Shown: one piece after another, positions 23,861-37,900 of the stretch
Numbering within the stretch: the stretch's first letter is position 1
How the letters are laid out: every line of letters starts with the position of its first letter
Assembly: GCF_014851395.1 (NCBI RefSeq)
Contig: NW_024040928.1
Coordinates: 16,135,012 to 16,199,011 of the forward strand
Direction of reading: 5' to 3'
Origin: Micropterus salmoides
Taxonomy: Eukaryota > Chordata > Actinopteri > Centrarchiformes > Centrarchidae
DNA: 64,000 bases
Translations under genes and position numbers: made by a program
The notes under the pieces: generated by a model
The model's input: the letters and a program-made list of their open reading frames with translations, nothing else
The model's database searches: none
Told to the model about the DNA's origin: nothing

Positions 23861-26800
23861 AGTGCTCTTTGTTTATTCTGTAACTAACACAAATACTCCT
23901 GCCCACTCACCGCCTGTGGACAGAATGTGACTTACACCACAAAACATCCTCTAAATGTTTGCAGAACATGTTATTTATGTATTTATTTTTTTCTTTACAG
24001 CAGTGCTTGCTTTACTGTTTTGAAGTACTGTTTTAAAGATGAAAAGCATAATGTGTGCATGTGTGGAACCGTTTAAGGGTTATCTGCTCCACTTCAAATA
24101 AAGTTAAGGCTTGACTATGTTTACACATGCCTCATTTGCCTTAAAAACAAGGGACACCTTCATGATGTTCAATGTTATCTGAACTTTTCACAAGCATTCA
24201 AAAGTGCATCCATGTGTGAGTGTGTGGGTGTCTAACCTGCTCAGATAAGGAGCTGCTGTACTTCTTCGACATGCGTTTCCTCATTGTCTCTTTGACTGAC
24301 TTGACCTTCTTGCCCAGTGAGATCCGAGATGTAGTGGGGGATTTGACCACTTCTCTGTATATAGCCTCCTGTTCTTTACTCTGATAAGAAGAAGGAAAGT
24401 GAGACAGGAAAAGGGTGGACAGAGAGGAAGGAGATGACAGAAGTGAAAGACAGAGTTGAGGAGAGATTTAGGAAAAGAGGACAAAGGGCAAGGAGAGAAA
24501 AGGTGATTTAGTGTGACAGGAAGAGTTCGGCTTGTGCGCCTCACAGCCTCGTCTAATTTTACAAGCCGCCAGCACTTACATTGGCATCCGAGCCTGTGTT
24601 GACCACATGGAGCGAACGGTTGGACAGGTCAAAACCTCCGAAGCTGCACGTTCTCTGTCGGGGAAGCCAAAACACAATCAAATAAGCCACTTTCAGAAGG
24701 TCACATTACAGAAACTCCCCATCCACACCCACTGAGGGTCAACTCACAGTGATTCATGCTTGGCACGACACAGGCAGCAGTTTGATTAATGTACATGGGT
24801 ATATGGTTTGGTACATATGCAGGGGCATGATGTCATATGGGACTGTGGACAGCCAACAGACATGATGTAACACATTCTGTTATATGAGCTCCTCTTTAAA
24901 ATTGCAAGTTACTACATAGTCTTAGGCAAATGAGCTGTTATATTGTCCTGTGGAGAGCACGAAACAAGTTGCTCATATGCTTTATAACTTGAATCCCTGG
25001 AGAAAAATATTGGATAAAATTAAACCTTTTTTTATGTGGTCAAGCTAAAATATATAACTGTACTGTTACAAGTGAATGTATATTCATTGTATTTCAGATG
25101 CAAAACATATTGTGATTAATTATGAGAAATGCAAAACTGGGCTTTGTATGTAAACATGCACAACACATAGGTTGGTTGCTTAGAGCCGACAATGTTATTC
25201 TCATCAGAAACATTTTTAGAGAGACTAAATTGTTTCTGCTGAGAGGACAGGGTGATATGGAGATTTTCTTGACTTTTAGAGGTCAACATAAAGATAAGAG
25301 GTAGACACCAAAGGGGAACTATGACACGAGAAGAATAGATCCAGGATCTCATCACTGAACTGGCTTTGACTTTTCCCTAAGCTCTGCAGTAGGTCACACA
25401 CAAACATGTAGACAAAGACATTTACATATGCATGCGCCCAAAAAGACTCAGTTCAAATAGGGCACTTGATGGCATTTCTCCTTCGAAAGCCATTACTTCT
25501 AATGTACTTGACTAAACTCCCACAAACCCTGGACGAAGGTCCTCGATGTGAGAAGGCTTTGCACATTAAGAAAATAGTTTTTATATTAGGTGTCCACAGC
25601 TGCAGTCCACATCACAATTTCCCAGGAAAAGCACAGTTTGGAGAACAAACATGTTTGAAGAGATGTCCCAAAAGAACTCTGAATGTCATGGCGATGCTCG
25701 ATGGAATGGACATGCACCCAGAAAAATAAATTCTCTCAAAGATAATTATAGGAACGAAAAAAAACTAAAGAAAAAAAATCATATCTGCAACCATAGAGGC
25801 ACGGGCCAAAAAAGAACACGAAAAGCAACAACAGAAAAAAGTGGATTCAACGAGTTTTTGGATGAGAACGACCTCCAGTGATTTCACTAGAACACGATAG
25901 GATTCAGGTACCCTCAAAGCTGCAGGATAGCTCCTCTATATCACCACCTGGAGTATGTGCCATTACCTCTGTTGATATACATGGGCTAGGGGAAAAAGTA
26001 AGTTACTGGCGATGCAACCAGCCTGTTTTCATATGTTATAAACTTGCATTTTACATTCACTGTGGTATGAATTGGTTTGCCTGTTTTTCTGTTGCTATAT
26101 TCAGCCTTACAAGATCAATTTGAAAGTTGATTAGCATAAAGACCATTCAGTCACTTAAGTTGACATAATAAGGCCATTCATTTAATATGTCTCTAAGGCT
26201 GCGCTGTGCGGTTCTAAGGATGAGCAGCCTCAAGCTTGTACAACATCTCTTTTGCCCACAGGGATTAGTGTGACTGTGTAAGTGTGCATGTCCTTCAGGG
26301 ATATGACATTTATAAAAAGGCACTTATAAAAGCTCTGCTGTAACTTAACCTCCCAAGTGGGCCATGGCACATTCCATAGTCATTTCGTATTCAGCTGAAA
26401 TAAAAAACAAAAAAAAAAGATTTAAAGCCAAAGGCATTCACTTAAAGGTGAGGATGACATTCCTCAAAGGGCAATTAGGTCTGTGATAGACATACCAGCG
26501 CCTAGCCTTTTTTTATACATGTGCACAGCTGCAATACATTGATGTGGATTTCTTACACAGACAATATTAATGGATAAGTTGAGGTAATTTGACCTGGCAT
26601 GTGTCTTGTGCATCTTTACTGTACTTCACCTACAACCTTTGAGCTATTCTGCAACTTTGAAGCACCGAGTCCTGCTCACACGAGGCGGTCGACTTAAACC
26701 TCATGGTCCAAACTCACAGACTTCTGCTGGATGCGCAAGAGCACACGCTTGGTGCAGCGGTCCACACTAGCCGCCCACTTCCTGTCTGCCTCGCGGTCCT

Positions 26801-28875
26801 CCTCCAATAGACAGCGGCGCTCAGCGCGGCTGAGGGTAACTGGGCGGACCAGCTGGGCCCAGTTGAGGTGACCATACAGGCTCCGTTCTACCACATAGGT
26901 GATGTTCAGTTCACTGACCGCTGTTCGACCACGCAGCCTGCGGGAGGGGAACACCCAGCCCCCTCCCCCACTTCCAAAACCTTTTGATTTGGCTACATCA
27001 CAGCGGGCAGGGGAGGAGGGGGTGAGAGACAGAGGGGAGACAGGGGTCTTGGTGTTGCGCGAGCGTTGATACAGTAGGTGTTTAGTGGAGTAAGCGTAGT
27101 TAGGGTCAGGTTTCCGATGTGTCCAGCTACCATGGTGCCGGTTGGCAGGTTGGTGTTTGGGGCTGCCTTGTGGACTGTCATCCAGGGATATCAGGAGGCG
27201 GGACTGGGCAGGGGGTTTGGGGCGAGGTTTGGTGAGTCCATAGTATGCGTAGAGAGCCTCATTGTTACTTACCCCATGGGAGATTGAGCTCAAGGCCTTC
27301 CGCATCTCGCCGTCAGTCGTCGAGCGTGACAGCTTTCCTTCGTCGTCCAATCCACAGCCATCCAGTTCTGAGAAGGATGAGCCACTCCCTCCCACACCAG
27401 AGACAGAGCCCCCGGAGCCAACTGGGGTTCTCTTGGGGGGCCGGATGAGACCGTGGGTACTGGAAGATTTACTGAAGGTTTTGACCAGCTTGTGTCCAGA
27501 CCAGGTGTCCAGGCTGCTTGAGGAAGGGGAGTTGGTCAGACTGTCTGTGTCCCCATCCTGAGATTGTTGATCCTGGGTGAGGGAGGGCAGAGAGATCTCC
27601 TGGGGCAAAGGGGGCTTCTTTAGAACCCCTGTATAGAGAGCTGTGTTGTCCTCACAGGTCGGCGGTGCCTCCAGATTCAGAAAATCTAATGAAGAAGTTG
27701 ACGACGACAGAAACATTAAGTTATTCAGGAGGATCAGATTCTGTGTAGTCCCATGACCCATCTGTGGTTTACCAAACCACAGCTAGCCAGCACACATTTC
27801 AAAACACATTCTTAAAGTCTGAGTATTAGGCAAAACCCATGACAGACGAGAATATCAAAACATAAAAAAAAAAAGAGAGATTCCTACTTTTTAACACGAG
27901 TCACTAATTTCCAACAACTAAACCTAAAGTTTTTGAACTTTAACTTCATTTTAGTAAGGACAAACAGCTTGATATAGTGCTCAATACAGATTTTCAACTG
28001 CAAGCAGATTTTAAATTTCTATACAGTTAAAGTCTGATGCCTCGAACAGAGACCTTAAATCAAAGGAACTCAGGTATAACAGACCTTCAGAGCCGTGTTT
28101 CTTGCCCTCCTCCACCTTGATGAGTTTTTTCCTGACCCGGCGTGTAGAGTTAACCAGCTTGTGAAGCCGTTTGAACTTCACAGAGTCCTCCGATTGCTCA
28201 TCGTCTGACTGTTCACGGGACTGGTGGGAAAGAGAGAACGAGGGAGGGATGATATGATAAAAAGGGACACGCAGCAAACACTTTTCAGTTAAATAAACCT
28301 TTTTAAAAAAAACATATGTAAAAACAGGAAGAACTTCTTCAGCGTAACATTTCATTAATCCAAGTATAACAGAAATGTATGGCTTTGTTTTGAATTTATT
28401 TCATATGAAACAAAAGTAGTGAGAAAATCAAACAAACTTTGACATATATATTTGGAGATTCTGAAAACGCTGTTATAATGCGATGGATGGGAGCATCGTT
28501 TAGGATGGAGTCAAAGTTAGTGAGGTGAGAAATGAAGGATGGGGGGGGGGGGGGCACACAGCATTATGTGAAGTTCATATTCATAATAAACACAGAAAAA
28601 AATGCACTGAAACAATGAACCAGATGAAACAATTATTTGAACAAATTAACTGAATGAATCAGTATTACAATACATGGTCTATTTGGCATTATTTTGTCTT
28701 AAGAGGCTGTTTACTGCAGAGGAAATGGAAGGACAATGGTCGTATATCATGGGTGTCAGCATCCTAGTTTTTCTCTCTACAGATGGCCACTGCATTTAAA
28801 CTCTCTGTACAGTGTAGCAGAGTGGAAAAGAGACCGAATAATGAAATTTACAGTTTCAACTTTCAAACACAACAC

Positions 28876-28917
<42 letters not shown>

Positions 28918-31900
28918 TGTTTTCTCGCTATGTCTTCCATGTGACTGTGATTGGCGGTAATGATGATGCTGATGGGCCAAGCTCTGGCCTAAAGATTGTC
29001 TGGCAGGAACTACCATCATTATCATGGAGTTTAAACAACTTAATTTGTTTCTATTTGCCACTGGTTTCCACAGCAACACTAACTCTCTGGTCACACACTG
29101 CCAGTTCCATGGTCGAGGTTGACTGCATCACTTGGAAAGGGACACACATGCATGCACAAACGCCCACATACACCACAACTAGACAGAGCAGGCCTGGCAG
29201 GGCTCAGCTCTCTGTCTGATAGAAAGCAGTCTTCTCCTCCAGCTCTGAAGCTAACAAGGAAGAACCTGCTTTCTCGCTGTTGTTGGGATTAGACCACGGG
29301 CCTGGCTCAGAGGCTGCTGACATTCGTTCGGGATGATGTTAACAACTGTGGCTTGGTTGGATCAAACTGATCTGACACTGTCCGCAAATCCTTGATGGCA
29401 ACAAACCACCTTAACAACATCGTGATCTTTTCATTCCTGGAAGCGTATGAAAACCTTACGAATCATTGGCAAGCTGGAAAAAAAAACTTCACGCAGGTCC
29501 ATTCTATCAAACTTCACCACTTTTAGAGGTACGTGATCAAGTTTTAGGTCCTCTGTCAGCCCAGCAGAGCAGAGCTAGGGTATAGCCATTCATTCGGCCT
29601 CTTACAAATTGGAGAAATAGGCTCTGAAAACCCGTAACTCTGCTGTCCCTCAGCCGAACCACACAATTTTGGCTACAGCGGTGACTCCTTCAACTTTCCA
29701 TTTGCTCTTGGCAATGCTTGAGTGCATTAGCTTCAGAAAATGTAATGTAATAACAAGTCTGTGTCAGAGAGGATTGATGAAAGTGGCAGTAGAAATACTA
29801 TGAGATGAGTGAGACCACCATAGGTTGGGATGGGAGCCCACTCCTGTATCTGATCTAATCTGTTCTTCTCCTAGTGTAAAAGATGGAGAAAAGGAATAAG
29901 AGATAGTAAAGAGGTGACAATGACATAATTGTCCAAACCCAGTTGTGAGGAACCCGATCCATACAAATGACCAGATTAACAGGGGAAAAGATACACACAC
30001 AGAAAGAAAGCCAAACAAAAGAGGGGTAATGAATCAAGCAGAGCTGAAAGGCTGCCATCGAAAACAAGGTCAAAGCATCAATTCCACGGCCATAATTGCC
30101 ATTTCACTTCACAAATTACTTTGAGGTTTGTTCCCATAACTTTGGAGACTCAGTTAAACTTAGAAAACTACAAACCAACATCCTCATGGTGCACACCAAA
30201 AGCTTTCGTTTTGTACCACAAAAACAGAAAAAGACAATCTTAAAAGAAACAATCTAATTTAAAACAGTTAAGAGCACCAGCGTGCCTTGAAACTTACCAA
30301 CCTATTTAAAACAGCAGGGTACCGCTTTCTGTGTTAACATCCAACAGTTTAGCAAGAGTGGGTCCCACAAATCCATAGTTGCGCCGACCACATTCTTAAG
30401 CAAGTACGATTCAAAATAATATCAGCGCCCCTGTGCACATGCTGGCAGATACAGATGCAGTCGGCTGGTAAATTCAGCTCTGAGGAATGAGGGACCATTT
30501 GGAAGTGCTGTGTCGCACATCTAGCAGAGAAAAGGAGTGTTGTGCATGGAGAACAATCCCAGCATTTGAGCCCCTCTGACCCTGCCTTGGCCCCCACAAC
30601 GCTAATGGCCAGCCCTGGAATGTGGCCTCCGATCGCCGGGGGAAGACAGACCGGAGAAAGACAGCATCAGAGAAATGCACAGAGCAGCCAAAGATTATAT
30701 ATTGCAAACATGTCAGCTACAAGCATGCACTGTATATTCACGTCTGTATTTAGAATACAGTAATACACAGAGACATGCAAAACTTTTTGAATTTGGGAAT
30801 GACCTAATTCCATTCATTAGAGGGGAGAGGGGGCAGTTTATGACACCAATAGAGGTCCCAGCGGAGTAGCAGTATTTCCTGAAGTAGCCAATTTTGGAAC
30901 CCGGGGCACGGGGAGATCCCCCCTCCCCCATTTCAGAGGGCCTGGTGGTAAATACAACCTCTATCTCCTCTATTTTTCTCTCCCTTGTTTCCTCTCTGAC
31001 TCCAGCTCTTGCATTTGTTCACAGCCTCCAGAGCCAAGTTGTGTGTTCCTCTGAACAATACTCCTTCAGTAACTCTCCTATCCTGTCCCCTGTCTGTGAA
31101 AACCCCAAACTGATCAATCTTCTTCCCACGGGAAGTGAGAATCTGGCAGCAGGGGGGTAGCATGAGGGTTGACATTACTGACAAGTTACAGATAAGATGA
31201 TTGGCAAACTCAGGCATAATTCACAGACCCACATCAGACAACCAGCCAGCAGACAAAACTTGAGCTGAGGTTATGTATGGCATAATTAACCTATTTTTCA
31301 TACGATAGGGAAATAATCAATCATTACACAGAAGAAGAATTGAATAGGGACCATTGACGACGTGAGGAAACTATTTTGCATGAGTCCTTATTCATGGTTT
31401 TGTTACAGTAACAAACAGAGTTTATGAACGCAAGCCATAAATAACTGACATTGAAGAGTAACCGGGGGAGCTATTAACGTATGAAAGTCAAGCACACCAA
31501 AACATATTCAACCACTTAAAAGAAAATGTGATTTTGAAATAAAGGAACTCAAGCTAGGATTCAAATCTAAAACAGTATGAAGGCTGTAGGGTCAACTTTT
31601 CATTTACTTTAACAATAACCACATGAAAAGCAGATCCATTTAGGTGCATAAAGTGGATAAGAATGAATGAAAGAGATTTGATGATTGATTTTTCAAACCG
31701 TCATGGCTGTTTACTTGGGAATTAGTAGCACATTTTGAAATAGCAATACTACACACGTGCGAGTATGTGGAATTTTTGTGTTTGGATAAACTCATTTCCC
31801 TGGAAAAATGTGGGTCACTGTGTGAGACTTTATGACTGCATGCTATTCCCATATGATGCCATAGAGTGCAAAACTAATGAAAATCCGCCACAACCACTAT

Positions 31901-34900
31901 GTGTCCTGAATCTGCAATAAACCTACATTTAAAAAAGGAAAAACACATCAACATATGCGCGCGCGCACACACCAGAAAGATCTGACTGATTGTCATCAAA
32001 ACACCAAACATGCATCCAACAGAACCAGATTGTCTGCTCCAGCTGTCCAGCTCCACAACACTTTTCAAAACATAGAATCCCTCAAAGGTCTCAAAGTTTC
32101 AAGGCCTTCTTTCCATGGATCACAGCTGACTAAATAACTGCCAACAAAAGCTCACGACACAAGGGGTTTTGGGTAGATTTTGTGTGACTCTCCACTTGGC
32201 TTTCCGCAAGTTACAATTACAACTGATTGATGGAAACAGACCTGACCTAAATTTCCATAAGACAATTTCCTTGTCACTACAGCAGCCAATTTTGACCTTG
32301 TTGAGGACATATTTCAAATGAGATGCCTATGACAGGATTAACCTGATGAATAAAAGATGGAAGAGGACACGCAACACATGCATATATCTCATTGGGACTG
32401 CCAATTCTTGAGTGCAGCCTCAGAAAATGGGTAAACAGTGGGTCAAGATTCACAGAGGTAACACCCATAGTATTAAGATGCACGTGACATGGTGGAGAGA
32501 ATATATGTGCAAAGGCAGATATATTGTAGTTTGGCCATGAATGAAGAGCAGAGAGAGAAGGGGAGATTAAAGTGAGAGGAAGGTAAGATAAAAGTTGACT
32601 GAAGATGGTTTATGCAATGGCATTTAAAACTGTCAAAAAAATGTAAATATTTCAAACATATTTAAAAGGGAGGTCTATAGGCACTTTGTATCTCAAAGCT
32701 AGACATCAAGCAAGGAAAACTAGTTGAGTTTCCCGGTATATTAAATCTGAATAAACACACACATCGATGCACACATAAAGTATGTCAAAACAACAATGGT
32801 CGTTCAACCTCGTTGGCTGAAACATCAAACTTAAAAAGGTGAGAGTGGTCGAGGTCAGAGGCCCCATCCACACTACTACGTTTTAGCTAGTGGCCGTTCA
32901 GGTACGCTGGGCATGCGCCTGCCGATGTAAACATGAAGCAGATGGTAATTCCATAGTTACAGAAGATTTGGCGAAAGAATAAATAAATACAGAAGAAGAA
33001 TCAGACCAGTTTTTTTTTTTGCATGCACCAATAACGAGCTGGGACTGTTACTGAATGTAACACGGGAGTGTGGCAGCAGAAAACAGACTGGGAGTTGTCG
33101 CAAAGGAAACGGCGACATGCACAGTACAAGTGTAGGCAGATAAGTGTTATTTGCAAGGTACAGAATATTTTAATAAAAATACCATGTCAAAAATCCGGTC
33201 AGTAGCATAGTGTTTCTGCTTTGCATGACTAAGACCCAATCAGAGAGCCGAGCGTGAGCGGCTGCGTCATCGTTTCTAAAGTCCTCCGTTTTGGCCCGTC
33301 TTCACTAAAACGCCCTCCGGTTTTCACCGTTGTAGTCTGAACGGGAGGTGCAAACGTATCAAAAGGTCTCCGTTTTAATTCAAAAACGCAGTAGTGTGGA
33401 TGGGGCCAGAGTGTTAAGAGAGACAGGGTCAAGGGGAGAGTTCAGGGATTTCGGGGTGTCGGGGTAATGGGGTGGGGTGTACTTACGTTGCAGTTTGAGG
33501 ACTGGTTTAGATTGGTCGCAGTTCTGTCAGTCCACTCTGCAGTGTCAGTACTGCTGGACTGCCTGCTGCGCTCATACTCCTTCAGCTACGTGGAGAAGAA
33601 GAGTTTAGAGAGGCAGAGGAACAGGGCGGGGTCACCCACTCTCACCGAGCATGCTACATCTCTCCATATAGGCTACTAACAGACGGTCGATGGACGTCAA
33701 TTGCGCACATTCACAGGACATTTATACAGACAGGCACACAGACAAAACAGGAGGACTCAACCAGCGATGTAGTGGTTAATAAAAGGTTCGTATTGTAACC
33801 TGAGTTTGATGATCTTTGTGCAAATAACCTCTAAATTAAAGTGTGTTAAGTTTTATGCAACAAATTAATTATTTGAAAATGAAAATAGTTCTATACCACT
33901 GAGACTTGCCTTCTTTTGTGTGCATGTTATGATTTATTGTCATGAAGATTTCTTCACCTTTCATTAATCTTAAACACACAAAAAAGGAGACCGAAAGGGA
34001 GATTGAATTTAATTATGTTTATATTCCACTACATCCCTGGCCACATACTACATAGCACGCTACTGACTATAATAAAAACCAATATGATTATACTGGTCAG
34101 TGGTACACAGAACCATAGACTGTATATAAAAACAGAACACACTATTTAAACACACACAAGCACAACAAGATGTCAGATCAACTATCCACAGAGGCTGATC
34201 ATTGAGGGTCAATCACTAGAGCGAGAAGATGGGATCAAGCTACTGGCCAAAAGAAAATCAAAGTTCTGTGAAAAAAAAGGGTAAGAAGATAATTAACATC
34301 TGCCTTGTGGAGAGCAAATCCAGTGCTCAAATGCTGCTGGACAGTCATGCTACCCACGAGCAAGGCATTACAGAAGGCGACTGAAAGGAAGGAAGGAGGA
34401 GATGAAGTAGGCAAATACAAAAAGAAAGAACAACCACCAGAAGTTGATCAAGTGCATTAAAAGGAAAACCATGTAATTTTCCACCATGTCCTCCTAGAGA
34501 GAAAACCCACAATGCACCAGAACATCCCCCCCAACAGATGGGGCTGTTGAGTTACTATGACCATCAATCCTGCAATTATAAACTGAGCAAGACACCCACA
34601 CACACTCCAAGAGCTCACACCCTAAAACCCCCAGACTCCTGACCCTCTGGAAACACCGATTGTCAGGAGTTTGTGTCGGTGTGTGAGAGTGAGTGTGGAT
34701 GTGTATGTGTGCGAGTGTGTGTGGGTGACAGAGAGCGAGAGAGACAGTTTGTGTGTGAATGTGTGAGCGAGTGTGTACGTGTGTGGTGTAGAGGACAATA
34801 CAGGGTTAAAATGCGGGGCCTTGTACAGGTTAGTAAGAGTGAGTCGTTTTAGTAAGCCAGAGCTATGGTGGGAATATGGAGGACAATATTGGGGAGGGGG

Positions 34901-37900
34901 GAGTGGAAACTAATAAAGGGGGAGGGGTCAGGGGATCTGGGGAGGCTACAGTCACAAAGGAAGGTCGAGTGAGGGTGGGGGAGGATGGTGCAACAGGTAA
35001 GGCAGAAAGTCATTGGAGCTTCCTACCCGAGCTAGAGCTTCTTCAACGGTGATCATCTTCTCTTTCACCATCATCATTAGTTGAATTCGCTCTTCGTCAC
35101 TCATGGTGATCTCACTGGCCACATAGCCTATGTCTTCTCCTGAAGGGTTTGAAGGGAAAAGATCAAAAATGGAGCAACATCTATTCAGTATGTGAAACAT
35201 CTGAAACATTAAGCCACACAAACCTTTGGATGTCTGACGCACTACTGGTTTGTGCTGAGACTTGCGGAAGTTCTGCCAAAAAGATTTGTTCTTCTTCTTG
35301 TTGTCCCATTTACCTAAAGGCAGCGCAGGATCAGTCATGTAGGAAGAAACATTCACCTTATACACAACTACCAACATTCCAATTATGTTGTGTGGTTTCT
35401 GGCCACAGGAAAGAAAACACACTTTTAAGTGGATCCTTTGCTCAGCAAGCTCAACTGACCATTTACATACATGTACATATTTGCAAGGGTATAGACAATT
35501 CCTCCATGTGGTGCAACAATTAAGTATGACCCTAGCTCACAAATCTCTATATGGCTATTCCTGTCAATTTCAGATATAAAGCTTAATCTTATAGGAAACA
35601 TATTAAGACAGCAAAAGAGATAAATGAAAATGCATCTAAACATACCTCCAGATCCATCTTCAGAGCTAGATTTGTGCAAGGGCATTCTGGGGGGGAGGGG
35701 GGGAGTAAAGAAAGACAGAATCAGCATACAGGAAAGATCTTCCTATATAAAAAAGATCTTCCTACTCTAGTCTCAACCACCAGTGCTTAAACTATGTTTA
35801 TGACTGTTAATTTTTGGCAAGGAGGGCTGCAGTTCTGCTGTTCACCACTTGGGGTCAGTGGTGGTGTTTAAGTGACAGCAAACCAGGCTCCTGAGGCTTA
35901 AGAGGGAGAGGAGGAGAGGACGTAAACAATGACATCCCTCTTGCAAAAACAAGAGGGTAAGATGAAGATGGTGGTACTACAAAGTGTTTAAGAAGCAGCA
36001 AAGGAAGGAGGAAGGTCAACAAGATAAAGAAAAAGAGGGCAGCCACATGAAAGTGAGGAGGGAAAGTATGGAATCGAGAGGGGGGGGGGGTGAGAAGAAA
36101 CCAAAGGGCAGACTCAGCCTGTTTGTGTTTCCACTTCCCTCCACAGGACAGACAGTCACGAGGAAGACAGAAGGAAGAGTGGGAGAAGAGGGAGAGAGGG
36201 CATAAGAGAGGGAGACATGGAAAATAACTGAGTCCTGACATGTCTGTAAAACTTCTTAAATAATCAGACCTAACAAGGATAAAATAACAACTTGAAGGTT
36301 CCTTATGACAGATAAACTGCTCTCAGCGTCCAATCAAAATGTCATGTATGCGTGGCCTCACATATTTTTCTAGCAAGCTCTGTGGCATGTTTGGCAGTGG
36401 CTGACTGTCTGCTGAAAACTTGACAGAAGGGAGAGACTTTGTTTTTGATGACATCCTACAGGTGTATTTATTTGGGAGCGGGTGGGTGATAGTGATTTGC
36501 GGTGGCCGCACACTGTGAGCGTACGCTTAAGACCCTCAAAGACCTATTATGTAAATTGTCCTCTCTTGCGATTTTACTTGAACACTGTCACACATCCACA
36601 CACCTTAAATGATTGGAGCACAATGCACATGGGCATAGAGCTGCTGGGCCGTGCAGGTGCCGGAGAAGCAATGCGAAAGTGTGTGACAGGATCAAAACAT
36701 GATAAACAGGTCACTTCCCTCTCCAGTGGCTGTGCGTGTGTGTGTGCATGTGTGTTCACATGTTTGTTCAGACATTAGCCCTCTCTTGGTGCAATGGGAA
36801 ATCTTCACACGGCTTAAAGCCCTGCTGCCATGGCAACATAATGAGATGCTAATTGAATGGAGGCCTGTTCATCCCCCTCTCAGATAGGCTAGGGCCAAAG
36901 CTAATGCTAATAGAACTCACTCAATGGAAGCTTTTCTGTGGTAGTGCCCCCCCCCCCATGCTCTATAAATTAACCTCGCATGCAGCGCACACATACATGT
37001 ACTCACACACAGCCGCGTGGTCTCACACTTTAAAAAAGCCTGAATGTCATTCAAAGTCTGTGTCAGTCCAGGCATTATGTGGCTAGGCAACTTAATTGGT
37101 TTAACCTTAAATCTTTGGCATGCCTGTCTATTTCAATTCTGTTCTTTGCATTGAGTAGGGGACATTTAACTGCTACTTTTTTAAAATCTCATTACCATAA
37201 GAAGCCAGTGATATTAAGTATAGCATTATAACTTTGGCTGAACCTATGCAGGATAGGTGAAAGTTTCTTTGCATGATACAGTCGCATTGTGAAAATGTTA
37301 CAAGTGCTACGAACATGTGCTGATGACCCCGAAGCTATGAGTGAAATGCCAATTTACTCAGTGAAATGGTAGGACTGACAGCACTTTCTCTGGCTTGGAT
37401 CTAACATATTAATTAATTAATTAAATCATTTAACGGTAGAAAATATGTGGTAAATGCACATTTAGTGCATAAGGCATATAGGCTATTTACACAGACAAAC
37501 GTAAAAGATAAGATACAAGAGAAAAAGGCCAGCGGCACGTCAACATCAAAAAAAAAAAAGGATGACTGAATAAGTGATTTTTGCGTAGGCAGTACAGTTA
37601 TACAGTATGAATCATTGGTCTAGCATAACTACTAATCTGTGTGACACAGTCCAGGAAAGATGATAAACCAGTAGCAAGATTTGGAAAAACAGCTGTGCAT
37701 CAGTTTCTACTGCACTCAGCATAAATCACAGCATTGCACACATGCATGTGTGTATGGTGACTGTGTGTTTTTGTGTGACAACAGGGCTGGCCACCTGGAG
37801 CAAAGTGATCACCGGTTTTCTAGTAGAGACAATGAAAGGCAGCGACCCTGTGTGACAGTGGCAGTGTTCACAGGAAGAGCAGAGGGATGACCTCTTCAGG

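Larger units (their letters stand above)
22504..24236 (-). other. sash1: sash1 intron 12
   Basis: It contains a dispersed fish repeat at about 23005-23085 and the longest microsatellite of the window at 23770-23857. No exon seen. Confidence 0.75.
28221..33486 (-). other. sash1: sash1 intron 8
   Basis: It contains a G14 run (28541-28554), an AC microsatellite (28877-28914) ending in a palindromic ACACGTGTGT, and a MITE (32861-33406). No coding exon seen. Confidence 0.7.

Noticed and set aside
23603..23887. Cys-Val repeat protein
   Set aside because: It is a translation of the GT microsatellite.
27262..27561. Plus-strand 99-codon frame
   Set aside because: It is a shadow of sash1 exon 10; no homology or start context to support it.
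36323..36511. Minus-strand 62-codon frame as an extra sash1 exon
   Set aside because: Exons 4 and 5 join in phase without it, and nothing in known SASH1 matches it.
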